Positions 42,711-51,094 of a DNA stretch of 64,000 nt are shown piece by piece. The notes beneath the pieces are model-generated. The model was not told the DNA's origin and searched no databases. It worked only from the letters and a program-made list of their open reading frames with translations. This DNA is from JBHGYD01 sp041920415 (GTDB lineage: Bacteria; Bacillota; Bacilli; Bacillales; Anoxybacillaceae): assembly GCA_041920415.1 (NCBI GenBank), contig JBHGYD010000048.1, forward strand, positions 1 through 64,000, written 5' to 3'. The translations under genes and the position numbers were made by a program. How positions within the stretch are numbered: position 1 is the first letter of the stretch; each line of letters begins with the position of its first letter.

Positions 42711-43160
42711 ATGAAAAAAGTAGTCACAGCCACTCTACTATCATTTACACTTGTATTTAGCTCTTTTTTTGTTAACGTTTTCAAAGCGGAAGCTGCTGTC
42801 AATCCACAACAAATCATTACTGAAGCAAAAAAATTCATCGGTACCCCTTATAAATTTGGAGGAACCACTCCAAAAGGATTTGATTGTTCCGGTTTTGTAT
42901 ACTACACGCATAAAAGAGTAGGCAAAACGCTCCCCCGTTCTTCGTCTCTGATGTATCAAAAAGGACGAAGCATACATAAGTCAAACTTACGCCCAGGCGA
43001 TTTAGTATTTTTTAGTACATACAAAAAAGGTGCTTCGCACGTTGCTATTTATATCGGTAATAATTTAATCATTCACGCTACATCTAAAGGTGTGAAAATC
43101 GATAACTTAAACAGCACTTATTGGAGGTCAAAGTTTATTGGTGCAAGACGAATCGTATAA
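42711..43160 (+). CDS. secreted NlpC/P60 endopeptidase (DL-endopeptidase type)
   Basis: 149 residues. Signal peptide about 1-28 (LLSFTLVFSSFFVNVFKAEA). A single NlpC/P60 domain follows: catalytic Cys in PKGFDCSGFVYYTHK, then LPRSSSLMYQKG, LRPGDLVFF and catalytic His in GASHVAIYIGNN with IHATSKG. There are no LysM or SH3 binding domains, so it is one of the minimal secreted forms. It should cleave the D-Glu to diamino acid bond of stem peptides. Starts at ATG 42711 after TTGGAGG. Confidence 0.92.
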   Translation: MKKVVTATLLSFTLVFSSFFVNVFKAEAAVNPQQIITEAKKFIGTPYKFGGTTPKGFDCSGFVYYTHKRVGKTLPRSSSLMYQKGRSIHKSNLRPGDLVFFSTYKKGASHVAIYIGNNLIIHATSKGVKIDNLNSTYWRSKFIGARRIV

Positions 43161-43171
43161 TCTTCATAAAA

Positions 43172-43236
43172 CGCTCTCTCTGTTTTGAGTACAGCTCATT
43201 GTCGCTGATTGCTCAAAATGTAGAGAGTTTTTTTAT
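43172..43236 (+). terminator. terminator of the first NlpC/P60 gene
   Basis: CTCTCTCTGTTTTGAG pairs imperfectly with CTCAAAATGTAGAGAG across a 27-base loop, then TTTTTTTATTT. Confidence 0.65.
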
Positions 43237-43254
43237 TTATGAAGTAGATAAAAT

Positions 43255-43345
43255 GAAGGCAACCTAACCTACGGCTAAAACCATAAGTGTGCGGTTTCTT
43301 CATCATCAAAAAAATTACCCTCCTAGTTTCGGAGGGCTTTGCCAT
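43255..43345. other. three-way-junction-like intergenic segment
   Basis: GGCAA (43259-43263) pairs with TTGCC. Inside it AACC pairs with GGTT, and CCCTCC pairs with GGAGGG (43318-43336 region). On the minus strand the order GGCAAAGCC, CCCTCCGAAACTAGGAGGG, a second hairpin and AGCCG...GGTTGCC resembles a class I c-di-GMP riboswitch, but the expected GCAAAGC part between the hairpins is absent. No minus-strand gene follows. The rest of 43161-43596 shows nothing. Confidence 0.35.
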
Positions 43346-43596
43346 ATATTCATAGGGGGATCGGGGGAATACTTGGAAAATTCTACGTTACCATTCTGCC
43401 CTTAACCACCAATTTTTATACACGCCCCCGAAGAAATTTTTCTTTCAATTAGCAGAAAGTGAATCAAGCTTTACATTTTCACTTTGAAACAATCGCCGCT
43501 CTTCTTAATTAATTATCTCACCACTTACCCTTTTCTCCCAAAACAGAAACATTCTCTCATTTTAGCACCAAATTATATATGCTTATCCTTAAATCC

Positions 43597-43613
43597 TGTA
43601 AACCTCTTGTAAC
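43597..43613 (+). promoter_or_regulatory. WalR (YycF) box upstream of the second NlpC/P60 gene
   Basis: TGTAAA-CCTCT-TGTAAC fits TGTWAH-N5-TGTWAH. The TATACT -10 lies at 43679-43684, 22 bases further away than in the first gene because of the tandem repeat that follows. Confidence 0.72.
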
Positions 43614-43653
43614 ACTATTGAATTCAATTGTTAACACTATTTAATTCAACTGT
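43610..43653 (+). repeat. 22-bp tandem duplication in the second NlpC/P60 promoter
   Basis: Two adjacent 22-bp units (43610-43631 and 43632-43653), both beginning TAACACTATT and containing AATTCAA, differ at two positions. The first gene has a single related unit at 42609-42630. The downstream 30 bases of the two promoters are also near-identical (TTCGACAA, TTTTGTTATACT). Confidence 0.85.
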
Positions 43654-43723
43654 AACAAAAGTTCGACAATAATTTTGTTATACTTAACCTGTCAGCAACC
43701 AAGAAATATGCGGAGGTTTTGCC

Positions 43724-44159
43724 ATGAAAAAAAGCAATGGCCACGGTGTTGCTATCATTGGCACTAATCGTCAATTGTAGCGTAGTGACCCCTACCAAAA
43801 CAGAAGCTGCTTCTGTTCCCCAATTAATTATGGAAGCAAAAAGGCTCATCGGCACTCCTTACAAATGGGATGACACGATACCAAAAGGATTTGATTGCTC
43901 CGGTTTCGTTTACTATACACATAAAAAATTGGAAAAGCTCTTCCACGCACAGCTACACAAATGTATCAAAAAGGTATATAAATGGAATTTACGTATTGGT
44001 GATTTGCTCTTCTTTAGTACCTATAAAAAAGGAGCTTCTCACGTTGCCATTTATATTGGAAACAATCAATTCATCCATGCCACATCAAAAGGCGTAAAAA
44101 TTGATAAAATGAGCAATCCATATTGGGAAGAGAAATTTATCGGCGCAAAACGGTTGTGA
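43724..44159 (+). pseudogene. frameshifted NlpC/P60 endopeptidase paralogue
   Basis: Duplicate of the 42711 gene. After ATG 43724 (site GCGGAGG) a run of seven A puts the frame off by one and leads to a stop after 18 codons. With six A the product would read MKKAMATVLLSLALIV, a proper signal peptide. The long open frame begins at 43737 instead. In 43930-43985 a second shift occurs: the frame read gives KLFHAQLHKC, while the alternative frame gives KALPRTATQMYQKG, which matches LPRSSSLMYQKG of the intact copy. A compensating shift follows. Catalytic Cys (FDCSGF) and His (SHVAIYIGN) remain. Either a decaying gene or homopolymer sequence errors. Confidence 0.75.
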
Positions 44160-44171
44160 TTTATTAAACAG

Positions 44172-44204
44172 GCAGGAAGATAGATTCGCTTCCTGCTTCA
44201 TTTT
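44172..44204 (+). terminator. terminator after the second NlpC/P60 copy
   Basis: GCAGGAAG, 9-base loop, CTTCCTGC, then TTCATTTT. Confidence 0.65.
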
Positions 44205-44223
44205 ATAATAATGGTTGACTCTT

Positions 44224-44979
44224 TCAATCAATGAATTCATTTTTCTGCAATTCTTGCTGCAAAAAGACAGGCAAATAATCGAATGTAAATACGTCATCAG
44301 GATAGTCAAAGTCCAATTCTTCACCGTTGTAAAGAAGCTCTTGAATTAGTTCATTGAGCGCTTGCATGTAATACTCATAGAAAAATTCATAGCTGAACGG
44401 TTCGTCTGGAATGTAAGAATCAGCGCAAACGCGCGGATTGCCATAATTTAAATACGTACGGCAAGGAATTGGGCGCACCTCGTACACCTTACACGTGTTT
44501 GTCTTTAAATCAAGGAACGGACATGCCACCTGTTCAGAAATATATTTCTCTTTAAAGTGAACATCTTCCGTAAAATCGATGGAACATACTTTTTGCAACT
44601 TCTCTTGATTGGTCTGAAAGTACGTCGTCAAATGCTCGAGAACATCCTCGCGCTCTTTCGTAGGCAAGCGATGAATATATTCCATCATTAATTTCGCTTC
44701 CAGTTTTGTAGTAATAATTGGAAAATAACAACAATGAGCACAGCCTTTTGCACATGTCGGACGAATGTCGACCTTTTGTTCAATTTGATGAATTTCCGAG
44801 TCAACAAGTTTTAAAAGCTCTCGAAAAGCTTTAAGTATAAATTGTAAAGGTGTTTCTTCATCATATTGCTCTAATAGATTGTTCACTTTTTCAGCAAACG
44901 GTCCATCGTCAGGAAGATGCTTCTCGTTAATTTGTTTGCAAATTTTTACGATATCATTATATGTCAAATGTGATTTCAA
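44224..44979 (-). CDS. YkgJ family cysteine cluster protein
   Basis: 251 residues. The Cys cluster CAKGCAHCCYFPI (about residue 76-88), CPFLDLKTNTCKVYEVRPIPCRTY (zinc/iron cluster, about 152-175) and a further Cys defines the YkgJ/CxxCxxCC family, thought to bind Zn or Fe-S. Function unknown. The start is TTG 44979 after AGGGGTG. The stop lies near the terminator of the converging NlpC/P60 copy. Confidence 0.85.
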   Translation of the reverse strand: MKSHLTYNDIVKICKQINEKHLPDDGPFAEKVNNLLEQYDEETPLQFILKAFRELLKLVDSEIHQIEQKVDIRPTCAKGCAHCCYFPIITTKLEAKLMMEYIHRLPTKEREDVLEHLTTYFQTNQEKLQKVCSIDFTEDVHFKEKYISEQVACPFLDLKTNTCKVYEVRPIPCRTYLNYGNPRVCADSYIPDEPFSYEFFYEYYMQALNELIQELLYNGEELDFDYPDDVFTFDYLPVFLQQELQKNEFID

Positions 44980-45144
44980 TGGATTTCACCCCTAGAAGCA
45001 CAGTCATCTTTCACTTATTTTATCATAACGACAAATCAGCTATCATCTGTTCCAGTAAATCCCATAAAACGTACCCTCATAAATCACTAACGAAATAAGA
45101 AGAGTTATGAGGAGGTTTAGACTGAATAAGGTTGGTGAAAAATA

Positions 45145-46152
45145 ATGTTCACAAATCCAGAAATCGGAATTGATCTAGGAACGACGAACGTTTTAGTATA
45201 TAGCAAAAACAAAGGAATCATTATCAATGAGCCATCTGTTGTAGCAATTAATACAGAGACAAATGATATAGTAGCAGTCGGTTCCGAGGCGAAAATGATG
45301 ATTGGAAAAACGCCAGAAAAAGTCGAGACGATTCGCCCGTTAAAACATGGAGTCATTGCTGATTTTGACAAAACAACGGATATGCTGAAACAAATGATGA
45401 AATTGGCAAGTAAAAAATTAGGTTTTTCCCTTAAAAAACCTAATGTAGTGATTAGTACTCCATTTCATTCTACTTCCGTGGAACGTCGCTCGATTCATGA
45501 AGCGATAAAAAGCTACGGTGCTAAAAACGTCTATTTGATCGAAGAACCAGTAGCTGCTGCGATTGGTGCAGATCTCCCTGTCGATGAGCCGGTGGCAAAC
45601 GTGATTGTCAATATTGGCGGAGGCAAAACAGAAGCTGCAATTATTTCGCTCGGTGGCATTGTGGCATGTCATTCGATCCGCATTGGTGGCGACCAGCTAG
45701 ATGAAGATATTATTCAATATGTGCGCAAAAAATATAACTTGCTCATCGGTGAACGCACCGCTGAACGAGTCAAAATTGAAATCGGTTATGCACCGATCAC
45801 ACATGAAGAAAGAACAATGGACGTTCATGGCCGTGATTTAGTCACCGGCTTTCTAAAAGCGATTAAATTAAGTTCCACAGAAGTACAAGAAGCGATGACG
45901 GAATCGCTTCAGCAAATTCTTGGCGTGGTACGCGCAGTTTTAGAAGATTGCCCAGCAGAATTAAGCGGTGACATCATTGAACGCGGCATTGTTTTAACTG
46001 GCGGAGGCGCCCTTCTAAACGGGATGCAAGAGTGGCTAAGCAAAGAAATATTTGTTCCTGTCCATTTAGCACCAAGCCCACTCGAATCGGTTGCGATCGG
46101 CACGGGGCGCTCGTTAAGCGTTATTCACAAGCTCATGAAAACAGCCCTGTAA
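45145..46152 (+). CDS. mreBH: cell shape-determining actin homologue MreBH
   Basis: 335 residues, same as B. subtilis MreBH. Actin-fold motifs: IGIDLGTTNVLVYSKNKG (phosphate 1), IVNIGGGKTEAAIISLGG (phosphate 2, unusual GGGKTE where MreB has GGGTTE), LIEEPVAAAIGADLPV and VLTGGGALLNG (adenosine). It forms membrane filaments that guide lateral wall synthesis, and in B. subtilis it directs the NlpC/P60 hydrolase LytE. Starts at ATG 45145 after AAGGTTGGTG. Confidence 0.93.
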   Translation: MFTNPEIGIDLGTTNVLVYSKNKGIIINEPSVVAINTETNDIVAVGSEAKMMIGKTPEKVETIRPLKHGVIADFDKTTDMLKQMMKLASKKLGFSLKKPNVVISTPFHSTSVERRSIHEAIKSYGAKNVYLIEEPVAAAIGADLPVDEPVANVIVNIGGGKTEAAIISLGGIVACHSIRIGGDQLDEDIIQYVRKKYNLLIGERTAERVKIEIGYAPITHEERTMDVHGRDLVTGFLKAIKLSSTEVQEAMTESLQQILGVVRAVLEDCPAELSGDIIERGIVLTGGGALLNGMQEWLSKEIFVPVHLAPSPLESVAIGTGRSLSVIHKLMKTAL

Positions 46153-46167
46153 AAAGAAGAAACTCAT

Positions 46168-46212
46168 AAAAAGTAGGGAGCAACTACTGTTTGTAAGTGC
46201 TCCCTATTTTTT
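46168..46212. terminator. shared terminator of mreBH and glcF
   Basis: AAAAAGTAGGGAGCA, 15-base loop, TGCTCCCTATTTTTT with T-runs on both strands. Confidence 0.8.
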
Positions 46213-46221
46213 ACGGACAAA

Positions 46222-47601
46222 TTAAGAAGTTTTTCGAATATATTCAGTCATTTGCCATTGTTGATTGACGGTAAAACCAGTTGCTTCGGCCGCTTCAAGA
46301 AGGAGTTCAACAATATGAATAGCGCGAACGTGATCAGACAAACCTTCCCTTTCAATGCCAAGCCTCATTTGCAATAGACAGCCCGGATTGGCGGTAACAA
46401 TGGTCGTCGCTTTTGTTTCCTTTGCTTTTTGCATTTTATAGTCAAGAATTTGCATCGACATTTCCGGCTCCACGATGTTATAAATACCCGCTGAACCGCA
46501 GCAACGATCGGCATCTTTCATCTCGCGAAATTCCACCCCCTCAATCGATTGTAGCAATATCCTTGGAGCTTCCGCTGTTTTCATCACATTACGCAAATGG
46601 CAAGAATCTTGATAGGTCACAACTTGCGGTTTCACTTTTAACCCTGCTTGATGAAAATTTAACTCTACTAAAATCTCAGAAATATCCTTAATCTTTGCAG
46701 TAAATGCTTTTGCTCGCTCCGTCCAGCTAGGGTCATCTTTTAGCAAATGATCATATTCGATCAAAAAAGCTCCGCAACCACCCGCGTTTGTAATAATATA
46801 ATCAACGTTTAATTCTTCGAATACTTCGATGTTGCGTTTCGCTAATTCCTTTGCCTGATTTTTTTCGCCACCATGTCCATGCAGTGCTCCGCAGCATGTC
46901 TGCGCAGGAGGAATGACAACTTCACATCCCGCTAATTGCAACAGCTTCATCGTTGCATTATTTGTTTCCATAAACATCGTATCCATTAAACAACCAGTGA
47001 AAAAGGCGACCCGTCGTTTAGCTGCCCCTTGTGGTACAAGATGTTTCGGACGATTTTTCATTTCTTTTAAAGTCGGCACGTCGGGCAAGACTTTTTCCAT
47101 GTCTTTTAACTGAGGTGGTAAAATGTTTAATAGCCCTGTTCGGCGAACAAGCGATTGCAAACCAGAACGTTGGTAAAAACCGATGAGCGCTGTCACTATG
47201 CGCATCCGATTCGGGTGTGGAAACAATTGCTCGAACACCAAATTCCGAATAAAGCGAATAAGAAGTGAATGTTTTTTATTTTGTTGAATAATGTCCCGTG
47301 CCTCCTCAAGTAAATGTCCGTAGTGAACACCAGAAGGACAAACAGGCTCACACGCACGGCAACCTAAACACATATTCAACGTGCGTTCTACGTCCTCATC
47401 CGGTTCGATTAAGCCATCAACAACGGCTTTCATGAGAGCGATACGTCCCCGTGGCGAATGAGACTCTTGAAACCCTGATTCGATATAAGTCGGGCATGTA
47501 GGCAAACAAAAGCCGCAACGCATACAATTCATCAGTTCATCTTCATTCATTCTTGTTTTGAATTGTTGCTGAATCACTTCCCGTTCTTTTGCCGTTGTCA
47601 T
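46222..47601 (-). CDS. glcF: glycolate/D-lactate oxidase iron-sulfur subunit GlcF
   Basis: 459 residues. Two 4Fe-4S sites (CMRCGFCLPTCPTYIES about residues 26-42, and CLGCRACEPVCPSGVHYG about 78-95), then two CCG domains (TCCGALHGHGGEK and RCCGSAGIYN). It passes electrons from the FAD subunit to the quinone pool. ATG 47601 overlaps the glcD stop (ATGA). No glcE is present, as in the Bacillus ysfC-ysfD pair. Confidence 0.92.
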   Translation of the reverse strand: MTTAKEREVIQQQFKTRMNEDELMNCMRCGFCLPTCPTYIESGFQESHSPRGRIALMKAVVDGLIEPDEDVERTLNMCLGCRACEPVCPSGVHYGHLLEEARDIIQQNKKHSLLIRFIRNLVFEQLFPHPNRMRIVTALIGFYQRSGLQSLVRRTGLLNILPPQLKDMEKVLPDVPTLKEMKNRPKHLVPQGAAKRRVAFFTGCLMDTMFMETNNATMKLLQLAGCEVVIPPAQTCCGALHGHGGEKNQAKELAKRNIEVFEELNVDYIITNAGGCGAFLIEYDHLLKDDPSWTERAKAFTAKIKDISEILVELNFHQAGLKVKPQVVTYQDSCHLRNVMKTAEAPRILLQSIEGVEFREMKDADRCCGSAGIYNIVEPEMSMQILDYKMQKAKETKATTIVTANPGCLLQMRLGIEREGLSDHVRAIHIVELLLEAAEATGFTVNQQWQMTEYIRKTS

Positions 47602-49010
47602 CGCGTCACCACCACCCGTTTGCGCGTGCTTTTCGCGAACACCTTGCCAGGATTCATAATATGATTTGGGTCAAGTGCGTTTTTAATCGCTTTCATGACG
47701 GCAATTCCTTCTGGACCAAGTTTCCATTCTAAGTAAGGGGCTTTCATCATCCCGACTCCATGTTCACCCGTAATTGTGCCGCCAAGCTCAATTGCTTTTG
47801 CGAAAATTTCTTCAAACGCTTTTTCGACTCGCTCAATTTCCTCGCGATCGCGTGCATCGGTCGGACAAGTCGGATGAAGATTTCCATCACCAGCGTGGCC
47901 AAACGTACAGATTTTTACATTATATTTCTCAGCGATTTCATTAATCGCTTTTACCATTTTGGCGAGTTCCGAACGAGGGACTGTTGCATCTTCCAAAATC
48001 GTTGTCGGTTTCAGCCGAGCCAATGCGGAAAGCGCTGAACGTCTTGCTGTGCGAAGCGCATCTGCTTCTTCCTCGGAACGAGCCACTTGTACAGAAACAG
48101 CCTGTTCGTCTTTGCAGATTTGTTCTATCTTCTTTATATCGCGCTCCACCACTTCACTTGGCCCGTCTTGTTCAATAAGAAGAACGGCTTTTACGTCTGT
48201 TGGCAACCCAATTTGAGCATACGCTTCGACGACCTCAAGCGTTGGTTGGTCAAGAAATTCGAGTGTAGTCGGAATAATTTTGTTGGCGATAATTTTTGAA
48301 ACAGAACGGGCAGCAGCTTCTAAATCCTGATAAAGGGCGAGCATCGTTTTTTTCGTTTCCGGCATCGGAATCAGCTTTAACGTTGCTTCCGTAATAATTC
48401 CAAGCGTGCCTTCAGAACCAACAAATAACCGGGTTAAATCATATCCCGCAACGTCTTTCGCTAATTTTCCACCTGTGCGAATAATATCCCCATTCGCTAC
48501 TACCACTTCCAATGCCATTACATAATCACGAGTCACCCCGTACTTCAAGCCGCGCAAACCACCGGAATTTTCATTGATATTGCCGCCGATGGTCGAAATT
48601 TTCATGGAACTGGGATCAGGCGGGTAAAAAAGCCCTTTTGCCTCAACGGCTTTTATTAAGTCAAGCGTGATGACCCCAGGCTGAACCGTTACCGTCAAGT
48701 TTTCTTCATCTATTTCTAGAATTTTGTTCATATGTTTAAAAACCATTACGATTCCGCCTTCTGTCGGACACGTTCCAGCGCAAAGATTCGTTCCCGATCC
48801 TCGCGGAACAATGGGAATGCGGTGTTCATTACAAATTTTCACAATCTCTGAAACTTCTTTCGTATTTCTCGGAGCAATCACCGCATCAGGAAGCGACTGA
48901 AACTGCGGTGTTGCATCGTATGAATAAACAAGCCTTCCTGCTTTGGAGTCGTCATAGTTTTCTTTGCCTACAATATGAATGAATTTTTGTTTCATCTCTT
49001 GAGAAATCAA
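47598..49010 (-). CDS. glcD: glycolate/D-lactate oxidase FAD subunit GlcD
   Basis: 470 residues of the FAD_binding_4 family. FAD segment PIVPRGSGTNLCAGTCPTEGG (about 70-90), then STIGGNINENSGGLRGLKYG, and C-terminal FGHAGDGNLHPTCP and GGTITGEHGVGMMKAPYL. Oxidises glycolate or D-lactate. The start is TTG 49010 (MISQEMKQ) with AAAGGATG upstream. ATG 48995 lacks a site. It lies downstream of lutP on the same strand. Confidence 0.92.
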   Translation of the reverse strand: MISQEMKQKFIHIVGKENYDDSKAGRLVYSYDATPQFQSLPDAVIAPRNTKEVSEIVKICNEHRIPIVPRGSGTNLCAGTCPTEGGIVMVFKHMNKILEIDEENLTVTVQPGVITLDLIKAVEAKGLFYPPDPSSMKISTIGGNINENSGGLRGLKYGVTRDYVMALEVVVANGDIIRTGGKLAKDVAGYDLTRLFVGSEGTLGIITEATLKLIPMPETKKTMLALYQDLEAAARSVSKIIANKIIPTTLEFLDQPTLEVVEAYAQIGLPTDVKAVLLIEQDGPSEVVERDIKKIEQICKDEQAVSVQVARSEEEADALRTARRSALSALARLKPTTILEDATVPRSELAKMVKAINEIAEKYNVKICTFGHAGDGNLHPTCPTDARDREEIERVEKAFEEIFAKAIELGGTITGEHGVGMMKAPYLEWKLGPEGIAVMKAIKNALDPNHIMNPGKVFAKSTRKRVVVTR

Positions 49011-49048
49011 TCATTCTCATCCTTTCTTTCTACAATCATCAAAACGGA

Positions 49049-49100
49049 AAAGGGACTAAATCCGAAAAACAGAACGTTCTGTTTTTCAGACGGTCCCTTT
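49049..49100 (-). terminator. nested hairpin between lutP and glcD
   Basis: Outer arms AAAGGGAC and GTCCCTTT enclose a 24-base perfect palindrome (49064-49087, centre AGAACGTTCT). It follows lutP and precedes glcD by about 40 bases, so it should limit but perhaps not abolish read-through. Confidence 0.7.
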
Positions 49101-49108
49101 CTAAAAAA

Positions 49109-50791
49109 TTATGGAATCATCCATGATAAAATGCTAGATTGCAAGAACGTGATAATACCAATCAAAATAATTAAGAAAATACTATGCTTCACTGTGAAAC
49201 GGAACAAGTCGGATTCTTTTCCAGCTAAACCTACAGCGGCACAAGCAACAGCAATTGACTGCGGAGAAATCATTTTCGCTGTTACGCCACCGGAGGAGTT
49301 CGCGGCAAGAGCAAGAACCGGATTCATTCCTACTGATGTTGCCGTAACTTTTTGCAAGTTGCCGAATAATAAATTCGACGATGTATCCGAACCTGTGATA
49401 AATACTCCCAACCAGCCAAGGAATGGTGAGAAGAATGGGAATAACGAACCTGTTTTCGCTAACGCCATACCAAGTGTTGTACTCATACCAGAAGCGTTCG
49501 TGACGTAAGCGAACCCGACAACCGCAGCAATGGTCATAATCGGAAATTTTAGTTCATTTAATGTTTCGCCGAATGTAGCCACCCATTCTTTCCAAGAAAT
49601 TTTGACAATAAATTTTGTGACAACCGCCGCTAAGAGAATCGCTGTACCAGCCGCCCCCAACACTTCTAATTTATAAACGGCCTGGATTGGTTGACCGCTT
49701 GCACTGATAATTTTGTTACTTAACCCTGGCACTTCAGGCATAAACGTTAAGTGATAGCCGATTTCATTAATTGCTTTTAATAGACCATTTGTACCTTCGT
49801 AATGCCCCGTTAAAGCAGCCTTTACTTGTGGAACGCCCCATAGTGAAATAAAGGCTGTTAATATTAAAAACGGAGACCATGCTTTAAACACTTCACCGCT
49901 TGTATGGGCAACTTGTTTTGCTTGAGAAGTAGCAGCTACTTCAGAATATGCTTCTGATGAAAAACGGAAAATATTTTTTGGTTTCCAAAATTTTAAGAAA
50001 ATTGTTAGCGCAAACAATGATACTAATGCCGACAAAATATCCGGCAATTCAGGTCCTAAAAAATTAGAACTCAAATATTGAGTTACCGCAAACGAAATAC
50101 CCGTCACTAAAATAGCTGGTAAAACTTCCATTGTCTTCTTAAAACCAGCCATAATGATAATTAGGTAAAATGGGACAAATACCGATAAAAACGGTAATTG
50201 ACGGCCAACCATTTTAGAAATTTCCATGGCCGGCACTCCCGTCGGTCCTTCCATGGCCGTAATCGGAATCCCAATTGCCCCGAACGCAACCGGTGCCGTA
50301 TTGGCTAACAAACAAATTCCTGCCGCATACAACGGGTTAAACCCTAATCCTACAAGCAACGCAGCGGAAATGGCTACCGGCGCGCCGAACCCTGCCGCTC
50401 CTTCCAGAAATGCTCCAAATGAGAACGCTATCAATAAAGCTTGCAAACGACGATCTTCTGTAATAGATAGAACAGAGTTACGAATCACATCAAACTGACC
50501 TGTTTTCACGGTTAGTTTATACAAAAAGACCGAAGTGATAATAATCCAGCCGATTGGCAATAAGCCGTAAACCGCTCCTTGAGTTACGGACATGAGAGCC
50601 ATTCCAACCGGCATTTTGTAAGCGATTACAGCAACTACCAGCGCAACGAGCAACGTAGTGAGACCAGCTACGTATCCTTTCATCCGCTTAATTGCTAATG
50701 CCCAAAAGAAATATAAAATTGGAATCAACGCAACCAATGCCGATAACGCTAGATTATCTGCAATCGGTGTAAAATTTTGTTTCCACTGCAT
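49109..50791 (-). CDS. lutP: L-lactate permease LutP (LctP family)
   Basis: 560 residues with about 13 spans. Family signatures: AFSFGAFLEGAAGFGAPVAISAALL and GVFITGSDTSSNLLFGNLQK. Imports lactate and often glycolate with protons. ATG 50791 follows GGGAGGATTTGATA at good spacing; TTG 50797 is too close to the site. A LutR-type operator lies between promoter and gene. Confidence 0.93.
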   Translation of the reverse strand: MQWKQNFTPIADNLALSALVALIPILYFFWALAIKRMKGYVAGLTTLLVALVVAVIAYKMPVGMALMSVTQGAVYGLLPIGWIIITSVFLYKLTVKTGQFDVIRNSVLSITEDRRLQALLIAFSFGAFLEGAAGFGAPVAISAALLVGLGFNPLYAAGICLLANTAPVAFGAIGIPITAMEGPTGVPAMEISKMVGRQLPFLSVFVPFYLIIIMAGFKKTMEVLPAILVTGISFAVTQYLSSNFLGPELPDILSALVSLFALTIFLKFWKPKNIFRFSSEAYSEVAATSQAKQVAHTSGEVFKAWSPFLILTAFISLWGVPQVKAALTGHYEGTNGLLKAINEIGYHLTFMPEVPGLSNKIISASGQPIQAVYKLEVLGAAGTAILLAAVVTKFIVKISWKEWVATFGETLNELKFPIMTIAAVVGFAYVTNASGMSTTLGMALAKTGSLFPFFSPFLGWLGVFITGSDTSSNLLFGNLQKVTATSVGMNPVLALAANSSGGVTAKMISPQSIAVACAAVGLAGKESDLFRFTVKHSIFLIILIGIITFLQSSILSWMIP

Positions 50792-50902
50792 TATCAAATC
50801 CTCCCTTTGTTTAACTCTTTAAAATTCCCCCATTCAAACAATCCCCAGCTCAATTCAAATCCTCATCCCTCCCAAAGGTGTTCATCATAAAATCAGTCAC
50901 TA

Positions 50903-50917
50903 GGTCATCAGATGACC
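50903..50917. promoter_or_regulatory. LutR-type operator upstream of lutP
   Basis: GGTCATC-A-GATGACC, a perfect 15-bp palindrome placed 27-41 bases downstream of the lutP -10. The same core TCATCxGATGA occurs before lutA at 51903. GntR/FadR regulators bind this type of site. Confidence 0.85.
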
Positions 50918-50943
50918 AGATAATAAAATCCTTTTTGAATCAA

Positions 50944-50972
50944 ATTATATTGTTGATTGGTAAAAAAAACAA
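50944..50972 (-). promoter_or_regulatory. promoter of lutP
   Basis: On the minus strand TTGTTT at 50972-50967, 17-base spacer and a perfect TATAAT at 50949-50944. Confidence 0.75.
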
Positions 50973-51094
50973 TACAGAAAATTAAATTTTTCGAAATTTC
51001 TACTTCCCTCCCCCCTTATTGAAGATGAAAAGTTTTTGTTGTAGTTTTATTCCATGTATAATAAAAATATGAGTTTTTTACCGAGGTGAACGCG

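Noticed and set aside
43255..43345. c-di-AMP (ydaO) riboswitch
   Set aside because: Considered because such switches precede wall hydrolases, but the conserved ydaO sequence blocks are absent.
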